Source: Knoellia koreensis (GTDB lineage: Bacteria; Actinomycetota; Actinomycetes; Actinomycetales; Dermatophilaceae). Taken from it: 64,000 nucleotides of DNA. The notes beneath the pieces are model-generated. The model saw only the letters and a program-made list of their open reading frames with translations, ran no database searches and was not told the origin of the DNA. Of this stretch, positions 8,231 through 17,233 are shown piece after piece. Each line of letters begins with the position of its first letter. Position 1 is the first letter of the stretch. Location of the stretch: contig NZ_JABEPQ010000006.1 in assembly GCF_013041615.1 (NCBI RefSeq), positions 116,317 through 180,316 on the forward strand. The letters are read 5' to 3'. Position numbers and translations under genes: made by a program.

Positions 8231-8370
8231 GGTGGGCGAAGGCGCGTCTGGTGGGGCACCCGGGGCGCCACGCGGCATACCTCCGCGGGGTGGTGCCCGA
8301 TGAGAAAGTGGCCGGCGAGGAGTCTGCTTTCCAGAACAACCACGTCACACCGCACCCGCAAGGAGCAGCC

Positions 8371-9006
8371 ATGTCCCTCACCAGGGTCCACAACCTCTCC
8401 GTCTCACTCGACGGCTTCGCCACGGGTGAGCCACAGTCGCTGGAGGCGCCGTTCGGCCACGCCGGGGAGCGGCTGCACGAGTGGATGTTCGCGACGTGCT
8501 TCTGGGGCGAGGGTGGGGCGACCGGCGTCGACGACGCGATCGCCCGGCGGCACGAGGAGGGGATCGGCGCGGAGATCATGGGCGCCAACAAGTTCGGGCC
8601 GCCCGGCTGGCACGACGACCCCGACTGGAAGGGGTGGTGGGGGCCCAACCCGCCGTTCCACACCCCGACGTTCGTGCTGACGCACCGCCCGCACGACCCG
8701 ATCGAGATGGAGGGCGGGACGACGTTCCACTTCCTCGACGCGACACCGGCGGAGGCGCTGGAGAAGGCCCGGGCGGCCGCAGGCGGCAAGGACGTGCGCA
8801 TCGGTGGCGGTGCGACGGTCGTGCGTGACTTCGTCGCGGCCGGGTTGGTCGACCACCTGCACCTCGTCCAGGTGCCGATCGTGCTCGGACGCGGGGTGCG
8901 GCTGTGGGACGGGCTGGCGGCGCTGGAGGTCGACTACACGATCGAGGCCGTGTCGACGCCGAGCGGTGTCACGCACCTGACGTTCGACCGCCGACCCACC
9001 GCCTGA
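8371..9006 (+). CDS. Dihydrofolate reductase/RibD C-terminal family protein
   Basis: 211 residues from ATG 8371 with AAGGAG 6 bases upstream. Features of the YwjB/RibD-C family: N-terminal VHNLSVSLDGFATG, MGANKFGPPGW, PTFVLTHRPHDPIEMEGGTTFHF, and the NADPH-site stretch KDVRIGGGATVVRDFVAAGLVDHLHLVQVPIVLGRG near 145-180. These proteins are NADPH-dependent reductases of unknown physiological substrate in actinobacteria; they are not the housekeeping folate enzyme. Monocistronic, followed by a bidirectional hairpin terminator. Confidence 0.8.
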   Translation: MSLTRVHNLSVSLDGFATGEPQSLEAPFGHAGERLHEWMFATCFWGEGGATGVDDAIARRHEEGIGAEIMGANKFGPPGWHDDPDWKGWWGPNPPFHTPTFVLTHRPHDPIEMEGGTTFHFLDATPAEALEKARAAAGGKDVRIGGGATVVRDFVAAGLVDHLHLVQVPIVLGRGVRLWDGLAALEVDYTIEAVSTPSGVTHLTFDRRPTA

Positions 9007-9044
9007 CGCGAGTCGTCTGGTCCCGCCCTCCCCTGAGTGCCCCT

Positions 9045-9084
9045 GGGTGCCCGGACCCCCGTCTGCTTGAGAGACCGGGCACCC
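9045..9084. terminator. Bidirectional hairpin terminator
   Basis: Perfect 10-bp stem GGGTGCCCGG (9045-9054) / CCGGGCACCC (9075-9084) with a 20-base loop, between the convergent ends of the RibD-like gene (9006) and the M14 carboxypeptidase gene (9099). No U-run follows, as usual in high-GC actinobacteria. Confidence 0.7.
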
Positions 9085-9098
9085 AAAGCCCTCTCGGG

Positions 9099-11261
9099 TC
9101 AGCGAATCTTGATGACCTCCCGGTGCAGACCCTTGCTGCTCTTGCCGCTCGGGTCGTAGCCGCCCTCGATGTTGCCCTTCTCGTCGACCGAGAACCATTG
9201 CAGGACAGTGCGTTTCGCGGTCAGCGTGACCGGCAGGGCGCCACCACGAACGCCGTCCTGCTGCACGGTCGGGGAGCTGAGCGTCGGTCGCGAGCCGTCG
9301 GTCGTGTAGTAGATGGTCGCGGGTTCGCTGGTCTGCCACAGCACGTCGACCGGTCCGGCGTAGCTGCCGCGCCCGTCGACGTTGGGCGTGCTGGTCGGAG
9401 CGGTCTTGTCGAGCTCATACTGCTGGGCCACCTCGAAGATGCCGTACCAGCCGTTGGCGAACTCCATGGCCTGGGAGAACCCCTCGTCGCGGAACTGCGG
9501 CCAGAACGCGCCGGTGTCCTGCCACGAGCTGGTGGCCTTGTCCCAGCGCGGCAGGCCGACCTCGAAGTCCCAGGCGTAGACCTTGGGCTTGCCCGACGTG
9601 GGCTCGTTCACGCCGCCGTAGTAGGTCTCGTCGCCGGAGTTGCCGGCCGCCGAGTAGAGGACGTCGACGACGGTGCCGGTCTGGCCCGGCCACACCACGG
9701 TGTCGCGGTACTCGCGCACCTCGCTGAGGATCTTCTCCGACGCGGCGAAGAAGTAGTTCTCGGTGCCGAGGCTCGGCCGGGGGAGGGTGGTGCGGTCCGG
9801 CCGGTAGGACGCGGGCGACCACATGAAGTAGCCGCCGTAGGAGTGGGTGTTCATGGCGAACTTGATGTTCGGGTGGGTCTTGGTCAGGTAGGTCTCGTTG
9901 CGCGACTCCGGCTCGGACAGCTCGGCCTTGCCGGCGAAGTTCGAGCCGCACGTCGCGGTGGCACCGACGTAGCCGTCGAAGAGCGACCCGACCGAGAAGT
10001 TGCGGTTGATGTTGACACCCCGGTTGGTGAGGTTGCCGTCGGGCCGCTCGCAGCCGCTGTCGTTGAGGTTGTTGCGCTGGATCGGGTCGTCGTACAGGGA
10101 GTAAGCGGACCCGTCCGGGTTGACCTGCGGGATGATGAAGATGTCGAGGTTCTCCAGCAGTGAGCCGGTCAGCGCGTCCGTGTCGGCGTTGCGGATGAGC
10201 CGCTGCGCAGTCTCGATGGCGACCAGCGACGTGACCCACTCGCGGGCGTGCTCCTGGGAGTACATGAGGACCCCCGTGCGTGACCCGTCGCGGTGCTTGC
10301 CGATCCGAATCGCCTTGACCGTCAACGGACCTCGCGGGTAGCTGGCCGGTGCCTTGTAGCGGCTGCCCTCGGGGTAGCCCAGTGTCGGGTTCGGCAGGTC
10401 GATGACCTCGGCGAGGTCGGGCCGGTCGGCGGCCAGCTTCTCGATGACCGCGTCGGTCTGGGTCGCGTCGACGTAGCCGTCGTCGGTGAAGCCCCACTGG
10501 AAACCGGCCGGGTATGCCGTGGTGCCGCCCGACGTCCACGGCTGCAGCGCCGCGGTCACGGACGTCCCATCACCGGACTTCACGGTGACCTTGGTCGCGC
10601 CGCCGTCCACCATCTGGGGCTCGTCGAACCGGTGGTAGAGGTAGACACCGCGGTCGACGAACGCGCTGAGCCGCAAGGTCTGCCCGGTGTCCGTCGTCGC
10701 GGTCACGGTGTCGGTCGGACCGACCTTGCTGCGGACCTCGAGGCTCACCATGCGGGTGCCCTCGGTGGTCCACGTGTCGGAGCGGAGCACCGTCAGCGTG
10801 CCCTTGGGTGACACGACCGGTGGGCGTGACCCGCCGGGCTTGCCGGAGGACTTCGACGAGCCGGCCGATTTCGGCGCCAACGCGGCCTTCTCGGCAGCGC
10901 TGAGCGGGGTGGCAACGCCCTTGCGTTGGGCGTTCACCTCGGCGCGGGTCGGACCGTCGAGGGTGCTCAGGACCTTCGCCCCCCGAGCCGTGAGGGCCGA
11001 TACGTCGCTGGCCCCGTCAAGGACGACGGTCGCCTCGATGACGCCGTCCTTCCCCGACGACACGTCGTGTGCCACGTCGAAGCCGGCGGCCTCGAGGCGT
11101 TGCACGTCAGTGGTGGACGCCACCTGGATGCGGACCAGCTTGGCGATGGGCGGACCGGAGTCGGCTGCGGCGGGAGTGGCCCCCGGGCCCTGCACGAGCA
11201 GGCTCCCGGCGAGGGCGATGGTGGACAGACCGGCAAGGGAGAGTGATGCGGTGCGGCGCAT
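9099..11261 (-). CDS. Secreted M14 family zinc carboxypeptidase
   Basis: 720 residues. Signal peptide at 1-34 (MRRTASLSLAGLST, hydrophobic core, cleavage near AAADS). An Ala/Ser-rich propeptide-like region (35-160) precedes the M14 catalytic domain (about 255-620) with the zinc motif H338-x-x-E341 (SQEHAREW), third ligand His473 (NTHSYGG) and catalytic Glu near 570 (AWDFEVG). The C-terminal 80 residues (PATIYYTTDGSRPT) resemble the chitobiase/hexosaminidase C-terminal beta-sandwich seen as an add-on in secreted enzymes. It should trim C-terminal residues from extracellular peptides. TACCGT lies 6 bases before the ATG, a leaderless-type start. Monocistronic. Confidence 0.9.
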   Translation of the reverse strand: MRRTASLSLAGLSTIALAGSLLVQGPGATPAAADSGPPIAKLVRIQVASTTDVQRLEAAGFDVAHDVSSGKDGVIEATVVLDGASDVSALTARGAKVLSTLDGPTRAEVNAQRKGVATPLSAAEKAALAPKSAGSSKSSGKPGGSRPPVVSPKGTLTVLRSDTWTTEGTRMVSLEVRSKVGPTDTVTATTDTGQTLRLSAFVDRGVYLYHRFDEPQMVDGGATKVTVKSGDGTSVTAALQPWTSGGTTAYPAGFQWGFTDDGYVDATQTDAVIEKLAADRPDLAEVIDLPNPTLGYPEGSRYKAPASYPRGPLTVKAIRIGKHRDGSRTGVLMYSQEHAREWVTSLVAIETAQRLIRNADTDALTGSLLENLDIFIIPQVNPDGSAYSLYDDPIQRNNLNDSGCERPDGNLTNRGVNINRNFSVGSLFDGYVGATATCGSNFAGKAELSEPESRNETYLTKTHPNIKFAMNTHSYGGYFMWSPASYRPDRTTLPRPSLGTENYFFAASEKILSEVREYRDTVVWPGQTGTVVDVLYSAAGNSGDETYYGGVNEPTSGKPKVYAWDFEVGLPRWDKATSSWQDTGAFWPQFRDEGFSQAMEFANGWYGIFEVAQQYELDKTAPTSTPNVDGRGSYAGPVDVLWQTSEPATIYYTTDGSRPTLSSPTVQQDGVRGGALPVTLTAKRTVLQWFSVDEKGNIEGGYDPSGKSSKGLHREVIKIR

Positions 11262-11315
11262 GTCCAGACGGTATTGCGCTACCGGCGGGTACGCGCGGGG
11301 AAGGCTGTGACGCGC

Positions 11316-11708
11316 TCAGTCCGCGGAATCGAGCAGTGACCGGAGCTCACCCGGTCCCATCGCCGCGGCACCCACCCGCTCGAGGCGTCCGCGGAGGCCT
11401 CGGTCGGCCGTCGCGACGGTGACCTGGTCACTAGCGTCCCGCGCGGTGGCGGCTTGGGCGACGATCTCGTCGTCTCCCTCGCGAGGCGCATGCACCACCT
11501 CGACTGCGCCGTCGGTCGACTCGCCCGGGCCGGACTTGGCCGCACCCTCGAGCACGAGCACGACCCGGTCGTACGGCAACCGCTCGCGCGCCTGCTCCAC
11601 CTGGGCGAGGAGGCGACTGGCTGCACCGGCACGGTCGCGCCACCACCCGTCCGGTCGGGAGCCAACCACGTTGGCGCCGTCGATGACGAGCGTCCGCCGG
11701 GTGCTCAC
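11316..11708 (-). CDS. NYN/PIN-like nuclease domain protein
   Basis: 130 residues. Opens with RRTLVIDGANVVGSRPDGWWRDR, the beta-strand plus Asp-Gly-Ala-Asn signature of NYN (YacP-like) nuclease domains; later acidic positions in VVLVLEG, PREGDDEIV and TVATADRGLR complete the likely metal site. YacP-like proteins cut RNA in family members studied. The ATG overlaps the stop of the upstream methyltransferase by 4 bp, so the two are translationally coupled. A DNA- or tRNA-processing role is inference. Confidence 0.75.
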   Translation of the reverse strand: MSTRRTLVIDGANVVGSRPDGWWRDRAGAASRLLAQVEQARERLPYDRVVLVLEGAAKSGPGESTDGAVEVVHAPREGDDEIVAQAATARDASDQVTVATADRGLRGRLERVGAAAMGPGELRSLLDSAD

Positions 11709-12373
11709 GACACCCTCGCGATCACGACGGCCTGCGCGTCACGCTCCTTGTCCGACAACGGTTTTTGTTCCATTCTGGCCACCTCCGTCATGCCCGCCCC
11801 GGCGAGCACGTCGACCACCTGGTCCGGCGTCCGGTTGTACCGCTCGAGCACGACGTCGAGGCCGTGCGCGGCATACGCGGGAGCAACGTCCCGCACCCCG
11901 CTGCCCGACTGGAACGCCACCAGCACCACGCCGTTCGGTCGGGCGACCCGCCGCAGCTCGGCAGCGAGCCGGGGCAGCTCCGCGTCAGGGCTGTGGATCG
12001 TGGAGTACCACGAGAAGACGCCGTCGAACGTCTCATCGGCGTGGGGCAGGTCGGTCAGGGAGCCCTGCCGAGTGACGAAGTCGGGGTGGTCGACCCGCGC
12101 ACGACTGACCATCGCCGGTGACAGGTCCACCCCCTCGACGTGACACCCCAGCCCAGCCAGCAGCGGCAGCATCCGCCCGGCACCACAGCCCGCATCGAGC
12201 ACGGTGGCGCCATCGGGCAGCAGCGAGGCGAAGTGCTCGACCATCGCCAGGTCGAGCGGCGCCTCCGCTTCGGTCGAACGGAAGTGGTCGGCATACGTGG
12301 GCGCCACGACGTCGTATGCCGCTCGCACCGTGCCTTCGTCCTGACGCGCCACGACGTTCCGGTCCGCACCCAT
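11705..12373 (-). CDS. SAM-dependent methyltransferase, class I
   Basis: 222 residues from ATG 12373; an alternative in-frame ATG at 12391 and a far longer open frame upstream lack support. Motif I is VLDAGCGAGRML (about 58-69), followed by GCHVEGVDLSPAMV with the acidic residue that binds the ribose, QGSLTDLPHADETFDGVFSWYSTIH (motif III/IV region) and RRVARPNGVVLVAFQ. Starts YDVVAPTYADHF as in UbiE/SmtA-like methyltransferases. Substrate unknown. Coupled to the NYN gene by ATGA and divergent from the deaminase gene. Confidence 0.8.
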   Translation of the reverse strand: MGADRNVVARQDEGTVRAAYDVVAPTYADHFRSTEAEAPLDLAMVEHFASLLPDGATVLDAGCGAGRMLPLLAGLGCHVEGVDLSPAMVSRARVDHPDFVTRQGSLTDLPHADETFDGVFSWYSTIHSPDAELPRLAAELRRVARPNGVVLVAFQSGSGVRDVAPAYAAHGLDVVLERYNRTPDQVVDVLAGAGMTEVARMEQKPLSDKERDAQAVVIARVS

Positions 12374-12427
12374 GGCCCCAGTCTTTCCCATGCGCGCACC
12401 ACGGGTCCGGACGGCAGGATGGTGGGC

Positions 12428-12850
12428 ATGCCGATCACGGACGAAGAGCTCATCGCGGCAGCGGCCCAGGCCCTGAACCCACGACAGCTCGCGGACGGCT
12501 CGTGGGTCGCGGACGTGGGTGCGGCGTTGGAGGCGGTGGACGGTCAGATCTTCACGGGCGCGTCGATCGGCGGCTACCTCGCCGTGTGTGCCGAGCAGAG
12601 CGCCTTCACCCAGCTCGTGTCCACGACATCGCCCCGCATCCGTCGGGTCGTCGCGGTATGGCGCGACCCGGCTGACGGAGTCCTCCACGTCCTGCCTCCG
12701 TGCGGACGGTGCCGCGAGTTCATGCGGGTGCTCGACCAGGCAAACCTCGACGCGCAGGTCATCCTCGGCCCGGACCACACCAGGAGCCTGGCCGAGCTCC
12801 TGCCGCTCCCGGGCTGGCACGCCGAAGCCGTGGAGCGTTCGAGAGGCTGA
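12428..12850 (+). CDS. Cytidine deaminase-like zinc protein
   Basis: 140 residues from ATG 12428 (alternative ATG 12419). Zinc-binding motif of the cytidine deaminase superfamily: C-A-E in LAVCAEQSAF (about 56-65) and P-C-G-R-C in LPPCGRCREF (about 92-101), the His/Cys-Ala-Glu plus PCxxC layout. Slightly longer and with an unusual N-terminus (TDEELIAAAAQALNPRQLADGSWVADVGAAL) compared with housekeeping Cdd; similar to blasticidin-S-deaminase-like proteins. Could act on cytidine, a nucleoside antibiotic or a damaged base. CAGGAT lies 7 bases upstream, a leaderless-type start. Confidence 0.75.
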   Translation: MPITDEELIAAAAQALNPRQLADGSWVADVGAALEAVDGQIFTGASIGGYLAVCAEQSAFTQLVSTTSPRIRRVVAVWRDPADGVLHVLPPCGRCREFMRVLDQANLDAQVILGPDHTRSLAELLPLPGWHAEAVERSRG

Positions 12851-12859
12851 CCTGACTGA

Positions 12860-12886
12860 CCACTCATGTCCCGCAACATGCGGTGG
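12860..12886 (+). repeat. Repeated intergenic hairpin element, copy 1
   Basis: Core CATGT (12865-12869), loop CCCGCA, ACATG (12876-12880), flanked by CCAC (12860-12863) and GTGG (12883-12886). The same 16-base core and loop recur at 20573-20588 with a different but still complementary outer stem. Lies 10 bases after the deaminase stop and before the convergent pxpC end, so it may act as a terminator. Confidence 0.6.
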
Positions 12887-12900
12887 AATTTCGGGCGGGT

Positions 12901-13767
12901 TCAGGGGGTGAAGGCGAGGGGGTCACCCGGGCGGGCCTGGGCGGCGAGGTCGAGGTCGGTATGCCGCACGACGGCGATCACGGGGTATCCGCCGGTCACG
13001 GGGTGGTCGGCGAGGAAGACCAGGGGCCGGCCGTCCGCCGGCACCTGCACCGCCCCGGAGACGAGACCTTCGCTGGGAAGCTCGCGGCCGGCATACTCCT
13101 GCGCTCGTTCGAGTGGCGGGCCGTCGAGGCGCACCGCGACCCGGTTGCTGTCGGGGGAGACGGTCCACGTGGCGGTGCTGAGGGTCGCGGCCTTGGCGAA
13201 CCAGTCGGCGCGCGGGCCGGGGGTGGTGCGCAGCCGCACCGGTGACGGCACGCGCCGGGGCGCGGCCGCGTCGACGACGGGGAAGGCGCCGGTGGGTGGA
13301 GTGCCGACCGGCACGGTGTCACCGGCCGTCAACGGGGCGGGGCCGATGCCGGAGAGCACGTCGGTGGACCGCGATCCGAGGACCGCGTCGACCGCGATCC
13401 CACCCCTGACCGACAGGTAGGTCCGCAGGCCAGTCTCCGGTGCCCCGAGGGCGAGCCGGTCGCCGTCCCCCAGCACCATGACCGTCGCCATCGGCACCTG
13501 TCGACCGCTGACCGTCGCCGGGACTGTGGCGCCGGTGAGGGCGATGGTGAGTGCGCCGTGGACGACGAACTCCGCTGTGCCATAAGTGATTTCGAGAGCA
13601 GCAGCATCGTCGGTGTTCGCCAGGAGCCGCTGGCCGAGGGCCCACGCCGACCGGTCCGCCGCCCCCGAACGCCCGACGCCGATCGCGGCGAGACCGGGGC
13701 GCCCGCCGTCCTCGACCAGCACCGGCAGACCGCAACGCACCACCTCGAGTGCCGGTCGCGAGGTCAT
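12901..13767 (-). CDS. pxpC: 5-oxoprolinase subunit C
   Basis: 288 residues from ATG 13767, overlapping the pxpB stop by 4 bp. Biotin-dependent carboxylase-like fold of the KipA/PxpC family: [26 protein letters not shown] (about 12-37) is the family hallmark, with [29 protein letters not shown] and the C-terminal [37 protein letters not shown]. With PxpA and PxpB it forms the ATP-dependent 5-oxoprolinase that opens pyroglutamate to glutamate. Last gene of pxpA-pxpB-pxpC. Confidence 0.92.
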   Translation of the reverse strand: MTSRPALEVVRCGLPVLVEDGGRPGLAAIGVGRSGAADRSAWALGQRLLANTDDAAALEITYGTAEFVVHGALTIALTGATVPATVSGRQVPMATVMVLGDGDRLALGAPETGLRTYLSVRGGIAVDAVLGSRSTDVLSGIGPAPLTAGDTVPVGTPPTGAFPVVDAAAPRRVPSPVRLRTTPGPRADWFAKAATLSTATWTVSPDSNRVAVRLDGPPLERAQEYAGRELPSEGLVSGAVQVPADGRPLVFLADHPVTGGYPVIAVVRHTDLDLAAQARPGDPLAFTP

Positions 13768-14396
13768 CCGACGGCCCTGAACCGCACTGTCCACCCCGGC
13801 CGCAGCAGGGCCGGCGGGTCGCGGTCGACGTCGAAGAGCACGAGGTCGGTGTGACCGACCAGCTGCCAGCCGCCGGGGGAGCTGCGGGGGTAGATGCCGC
13901 TGAACTCCCCTGCGAGACCTACCGATCCGGCCGGGACGGACGTGCGCGGCGTGGCTCGTCGAGGAACCTCCAGCCGGTCATCCCCGCCGACGAGGTAGGC
14001 GAACCCGGGCGCGAAACCACCGAAGGCGACCCGCCACGGTGTGCCGGTGTGGGCGGCCACCACCTCCGCCTCGGTGAGCCCGGTCGCCGCGGCCACCTCG
14101 GCGAGGTCCGGTCCGTCGTAGACGACGGGCACGTCGACCTCACCCTCGGCCGGCCCGGGCTCGCCCCCGGCGACACCGCTGAGGACCTCCTCGAGCCGCG
14201 AGGTCAGCGGGGCGACCTGCTCTGGCGACTGCGTCGTCACGAGCAGGGTCCTGGCCGCCGGGACGACGTCCACCACGCCGAGTTCGACGCTCGAAACCAG
14301 TTGGCGCACTGCGTGATCGGCGGCAAGCACCATCTCGAGGTCAGCGAGCTCGACCAGCACGGCCTGCTCGCCGTAGGGCACCAGCCGAACCGTCAC
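13764..14396 (-). CDS. pxpB: 5-oxoprolinase subunit B
   Basis: 210 residues from GTG 14396, which overlaps the pxpA stop (GTGA). KipI/PxpB signature: [15 protein letters not shown] at the N-terminus, [41 protein letters not shown] and [28 protein letters not shown], the cyclophilin-like allophanate-hydrolase C-domain fold. It pairs with PxpC in the 5-oxoprolinase complex that recycles pyroglutamate formed from glutamine or glutathione breakdown. Stop overlaps the pxpC ATG, so the three subunits are made in fixed ratio. Confidence 0.92.
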   Translation of the reverse strand: MTVRLVPYGEQAVLVELADLEMVLAADHAVRQLVSSVELGVVDVVPAARTLLVTTQSPEQVAPLTSRLEEVLSGVAGGEPGPAEGEVDVPVVYDGPDLAEVAAATGLTEAEVVAAHTGTPWRVAFGGFAPGFAYLVGGDDRLEVPRRATPRTSVPAGSVGLAGEFSGIYPRSSPGGWQLVGHTDLVLFDVDRDPPALLRPGWTVRFRAVG

Positions 14397-15181
14397 GTGA
14401 ACGCCTCGATGTCGACTCCCGCCTCCTCCAACCCAGCGCGGACCTGTCGCGCCATGGCGACGGCGCCCGGGCTGTCGCCATGGATGCACACCGAGTCGGG
14501 GTCGACCTCGAGCTCGGTGCCGTCGACCGCGGCCAGCACCCCGTGCGTGACCAGTCGGACGACCCGCTCCGCCACCACTGCGGGGTCGTCGAGCACCGCC
14601 CCGGGCTCGCGCCGGGACACCAGGGTGCCGTCGGCGTTGTAGGCACGGTCGGCGAAAGCCTCGGTGTGACAGCGGATTCCGGCAGCTGTGGCCTGTCGCA
14701 GAAGCTCGGAGCCGGGCAGCCCGAGGATGGCGAGCTCCGGGCCGTAGGCCAGTACCGCGCTCACTACCGCCTCCGCGTGCGCGGCGTGGTGCACAACGGT
14801 GTTGTAGAGGGCACCATGCGGCTTGACGTAGGTGACCCGGGTGCCGGCCGCGCGGCATACCCCGTCGAGCGCGCCGAGCTGGTAGATCACGTCCGCCCGC
14901 AGCTCATCCACGCTCGCGTCGACGAACCGGCGACCGAACCCGGCCAGGTCGCGGTAGGACACCTGCGCCCCGACGCGGACCCCCGACGCGGCCGCGCGTT
15001 CGACGGTGCCCAGGAGGGTCAGCGGGTCTCCGGCGTGGAAGCCGCAGGCGACGTTCGCACTGGTGACCAGGTCGACCATGGCCGCGTCGTCACCGAGGGT
15101 CCACCGGCCGAACGACTCGCCGAGGTCCGCATTGAGGTCGATGGTCCGCGGCGCCGCACCGGCGCCGGCGCTGCCAGCCAT
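14393..15181 (-). CDS. pxpA: 5-oxoprolinase subunit A (LamB/YcsF family)
   Basis: 262 residues. Family motifs: [15 protein letters not shown] at the N-terminus, [15 protein letters not shown] (metal-site Asn, Cys and His), [15 protein letters not shown], and [10 protein letters not shown]. First gene of the pxpABC operon. TACGGT (15194-15189 on the coding strand) stands exactly 7 bases before the ATG with no Shine-Dalgarno, which fits a leaderless transcript for the whole operon. The enzyme lets the cell use or clear 5-oxoproline at the expense of ATP. Confidence 0.92.
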   Translation of the reverse strand: MAGSAGAGAAPRTIDLNADLGESFGRWTLGDDAAMVDLVTSANVACGFHAGDPLTLLGTVERAAASGVRVGAQVSYRDLAGFGRRFVDASVDELRADVIYQLGALDGVCRAAGTRVTYVKPHGALYNTVVHHAAHAEAVVSAVLAYGPELAILGLPGSELLRQATAAGIRCHTEAFADRAYNADGTLVSRREPGAVLDDPAVVAERVVRLVTHGVLAAVDGTELEVDPDSVCIHGDSPGAVAMARQVRAGLEEAGVDIEAFT

Positions 15182-15202
15182 GGCACCGACCGTACTAGCC
15201 CC

Positions 15203-15532
15203 TCACTGGCGGGGCTGGATCTCGCCCATCGGGCCGAAGCCGTCGACCTCCTCGGCGTCGACGTAGATGATCTGCGGCTGGGCGGAGACGATGTCCGGCA
15301 TGGCCGCCATGAACTCTGCGACGTGGTCCTGCTGCATGTGCTCGGCCCCGGCGTCACCATCGCGGAAGCCTTCGATGCAAACGAAGCTCAACGGGTCCTC
15401 GACGCTCTGGGAGAACTCGAAGAACACGTTGCCGGGCTCCTCGTTGACGGCGGCGGCATAGCCCGCGGACAGCTCGCGCCACTGCTCGAGCTTGTCCGCA
15501 CGGATCGGGAACTTGACGGTGATGAGGATCAA
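15203..15532 (-). CDS. Antibiotic biosynthesis monooxygenase (ABM/YgiN) domain protein
   Basis: 109 residues from TTG 15532, chosen because AGGAG lies 7 bases upstream and the ABM fold begins right there (ILITVKFPIRADKLEQW). The open frame continues upstream to 15616 but that part is not conserved-looking. EEPGNVFFEFSQSVEDPLSFVCIEGFRD and HMQQDHVAEFMAAMPDIV are the usual ABM ferredoxin-like dimer pattern. Members are small quinol or polyketide monooxygenases or heme-degrading relatives; activity here is undetermined. Sits just downstream of nothing on its strand and ends 22 bases before pxpA begins. Confidence 0.75.
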   Translation of the reverse strand: MILITVKFPIRADKLEQWRELSAGYAAAVNEEPGNVFFEFSQSVEDPLSFVCIEGFRDGDAGAEHMQQDHVAEFMAAMPDIVSAQPQIIYVDAEEVDGFGPMGEIQPRQ

Positions 15533-15639
15533 CGCACTCTCCTGCTGCTGGTCAGGCCTGGGCTGCGGACTCGTCCAGCCTTGCACGCGACTGACAAATC
15601 CACCTGACGGCCCCACCTCGCGGATGCCACAGTGGGGCC

Positions 15640-16251
15640 GTGCCCCAGGTCGTCCTGCTCACCGAACGTCTCCGGCTGGAGCCGCTGGCCGACGAGCACC
15701 TCGAGCACGAGGTCGAGCTCGACAGCGATCCGGAGGTCCTGCGCTACCTGTGGGGGCGCGCCCGCAGCCGCGCCGAGGTGGAGCGCAGCCACGTCGAGCG
15801 GCTGGCCCACGCGGACCGCGTGGACGGGCTCGGGATGTGGGCCGGCTTCCTGACGCAGGGGGCCGGATCGTCAATCGCCGCACCGTTCGTGGGCCTCTGG
15901 ATGCTCACGCCGCCGCACGGCCCGGACCAGGTGTTCCGTCCCGACGAGGCAGACCTCGGCTACCGCGTGCTGCGCCGGTACTGGCGGCAGGGCTTCGCGA
16001 GCGAGGGGTCGCGGGAGCTGTTGCGCCACGGCTTCGACGACCTTGGCCTCACGCGGATCTTCGCCCAGACGATGGCGGTCAACGAGCCCTCACGGGCGAC
16101 GATGGCGTCGCTGGGCATGCGGTTCGTCCGCGGCTTCACCATGTCGTTCGACGAGCCGTTGCCGGGGGCCGAGGAGGGCGAGGTCGAGTACGAGCTGCGT
16201 CGTGAGGACTGGCTCGCCTCGGCCGACCACGCGTCGTCGGGTATGCCGTGA
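15640..16251 (+). CDS. GNAT family N-acetyltransferase
   Basis: 203 residues from GTG 15640; CACAGT (15628-15633) is 6 bases upstream and no Shine-Dalgarno is present. RimJ-like features: VLLTERLRLEPLADEHLEHEVEL, ADLGYRVLRRYWRQGFASEGSRELL (acetyl-CoA site, R-x-x-W-x-Q/G-G-x-A), and RIFAQTMAVNEPSRATMASLGMRFVR, the N-x-x-S-x-x-x-M-x-x-x-G-F signature. Probably modifies a small molecule or protein N-terminus. The stop overlaps the GTG of the DUF3626 gene, so the two are coupled. Confidence 0.82.
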   Translation: MPQVVLLTERLRLEPLADEHLEHEVELDSDPEVLRYLWGRARSRAEVERSHVERLAHADRVDGLGMWAGFLTQGAGSSIAAPFVGLWMLTPPHGPDQVFRPDEADLGYRVLRRYWRQGFASEGSRELLRHGFDDLGLTRIFAQTMAVNEPSRATMASLGMRFVRGFTMSFDEPLPGAEEGEVEYELRREDWLASADHASSGMP

Positions 16252-17159
16252 GCCCACCTCCCAGCCCACCCAGCCGGTGGGCGCGTGCTGCCCTTGGTCA
16301 TGTGGAGCAGCTCAGCACCGGCGGCCCGCTGGACCGGTCGCTGCGGGTCACCCTCAACTTCCACCCCGACCGCGCGGCCAGGGCCGGCGACTCGCGCACC
16401 GTGCTCGAGCGGCTGGCCGACGAGGGCGTCTACCGGTCGCAGTTCGAGACCGGCACGAGCAACGGTGGTCTCACCGCCCACGAGGGCGGCGACCGATGGC
16501 GTTGGGAGCAAAGGATGTTCAGCCACGCCTACGACGATGCGCCACCCACTGAGCGGCCCAAGTACGGCGCCCTCGACCACCGCGGTCGGGGGCTGGGCGG
16601 CGCGCCCCGGTTCGGCTCGGCCCACCTGCGGCTGCACGCGCACGTGCTCGACCGGACCACCTTCTGCTTCCCCGACTCGTTCCTCGAGCCGGAGCACTTC
16701 GCCACGGCCCGCCGGTTCGACCTGATCCGGCTCGCCGACGCCTTCGACGCCATCCCGCGCACCGAGGCGCAGGAGCTGGAGGAGGGCGGACAGCTCGACG
16801 ACTACGTCGAGGCACACGTCCACGGCCCGGTCGCGCTGGCCGAGGATGTCGAAGCGCTCGTCCTCGACCCCTGCTACCGCGGCACCCCGACCGAGGCCCA
16901 CGCGCAGGCGCTCAGCCGGCGACACGGCATACCGGTCGAGTGGCACGAGGGCAGACGGCTCGCTACCGAGGAACTGGTGCAGCACAAGGAATTTCGTGGC
17001 CCGCACATCGTGGACGTCGGTCTGCGGGTGGGCGAGGACGACGCGCTCGACGCCGCCGTGATCGGTCGCGCCGTCGCACAAGGACGGGAGGACCCGCAGG
17101 ACCTCAAGAAGGTGTGGCACCTCGTCGCCCGGTTCGGCACCCCGCCTACCCAACGATGA
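16248..17159 (+). CDS. DUF3626 domain-containing protein
   Basis: 303 residues from GTG 16248 (GTGA overlap with the acetyltransferase). LRVTLNFHPDR near 34-44, VYRSQFETGTSNGGLTAHEGGDRWRWE and PPTERPKYGALDHRGRGLGGAPRFGSAHLRL are hallmarks of DUF3626, a family of unknown function whose repeated conserved Arg, Glu, Asn and His suggest an enzyme acting on a phosphorylated or ADP-ribosyl-like group. No signal peptide or membrane segment. Coupling to a GNAT gene hints at a two-enzyme modification, which is only an inference. Confidence 0.8.
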   Translation: MSPPPSPPSRWARAALGHVEQLSTGGPLDRSLRVTLNFHPDRAARAGDSRTVLERLADEGVYRSQFETGTSNGGLTAHEGGDRWRWEQRMFSHAYDDAPPTERPKYGALDHRGRGLGGAPRFGSAHLRLHAHVLDRTTFCFPDSFLEPEHFATARRFDLIRLADAFDAIPRTEAQELEEGGQLDDYVEAHVHGPVALAEDVEALVLDPCYRGTPTEAHAQALSRRHGIPVEWHEGRRLATEELVQHKEFRGPHIVDVGLRVGEDDALDAAVIGRAVAQGREDPQDLKKVWHLVARFGTPPTQR

Positions 17160-17233
17160 ATTCGGTTGGTACCGCTGGTCAGTACGTGTGACGGCGGCTC
17201 ATGCCGGAGCCGCCCACGCACGAGGAGCACGCC

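Noticed and set aside
12374..12820. N-terminal extension of the methyltransferase to 371 residues
   Set aside because: The extension is antisense to the deaminase gene and has no conserved sequence.
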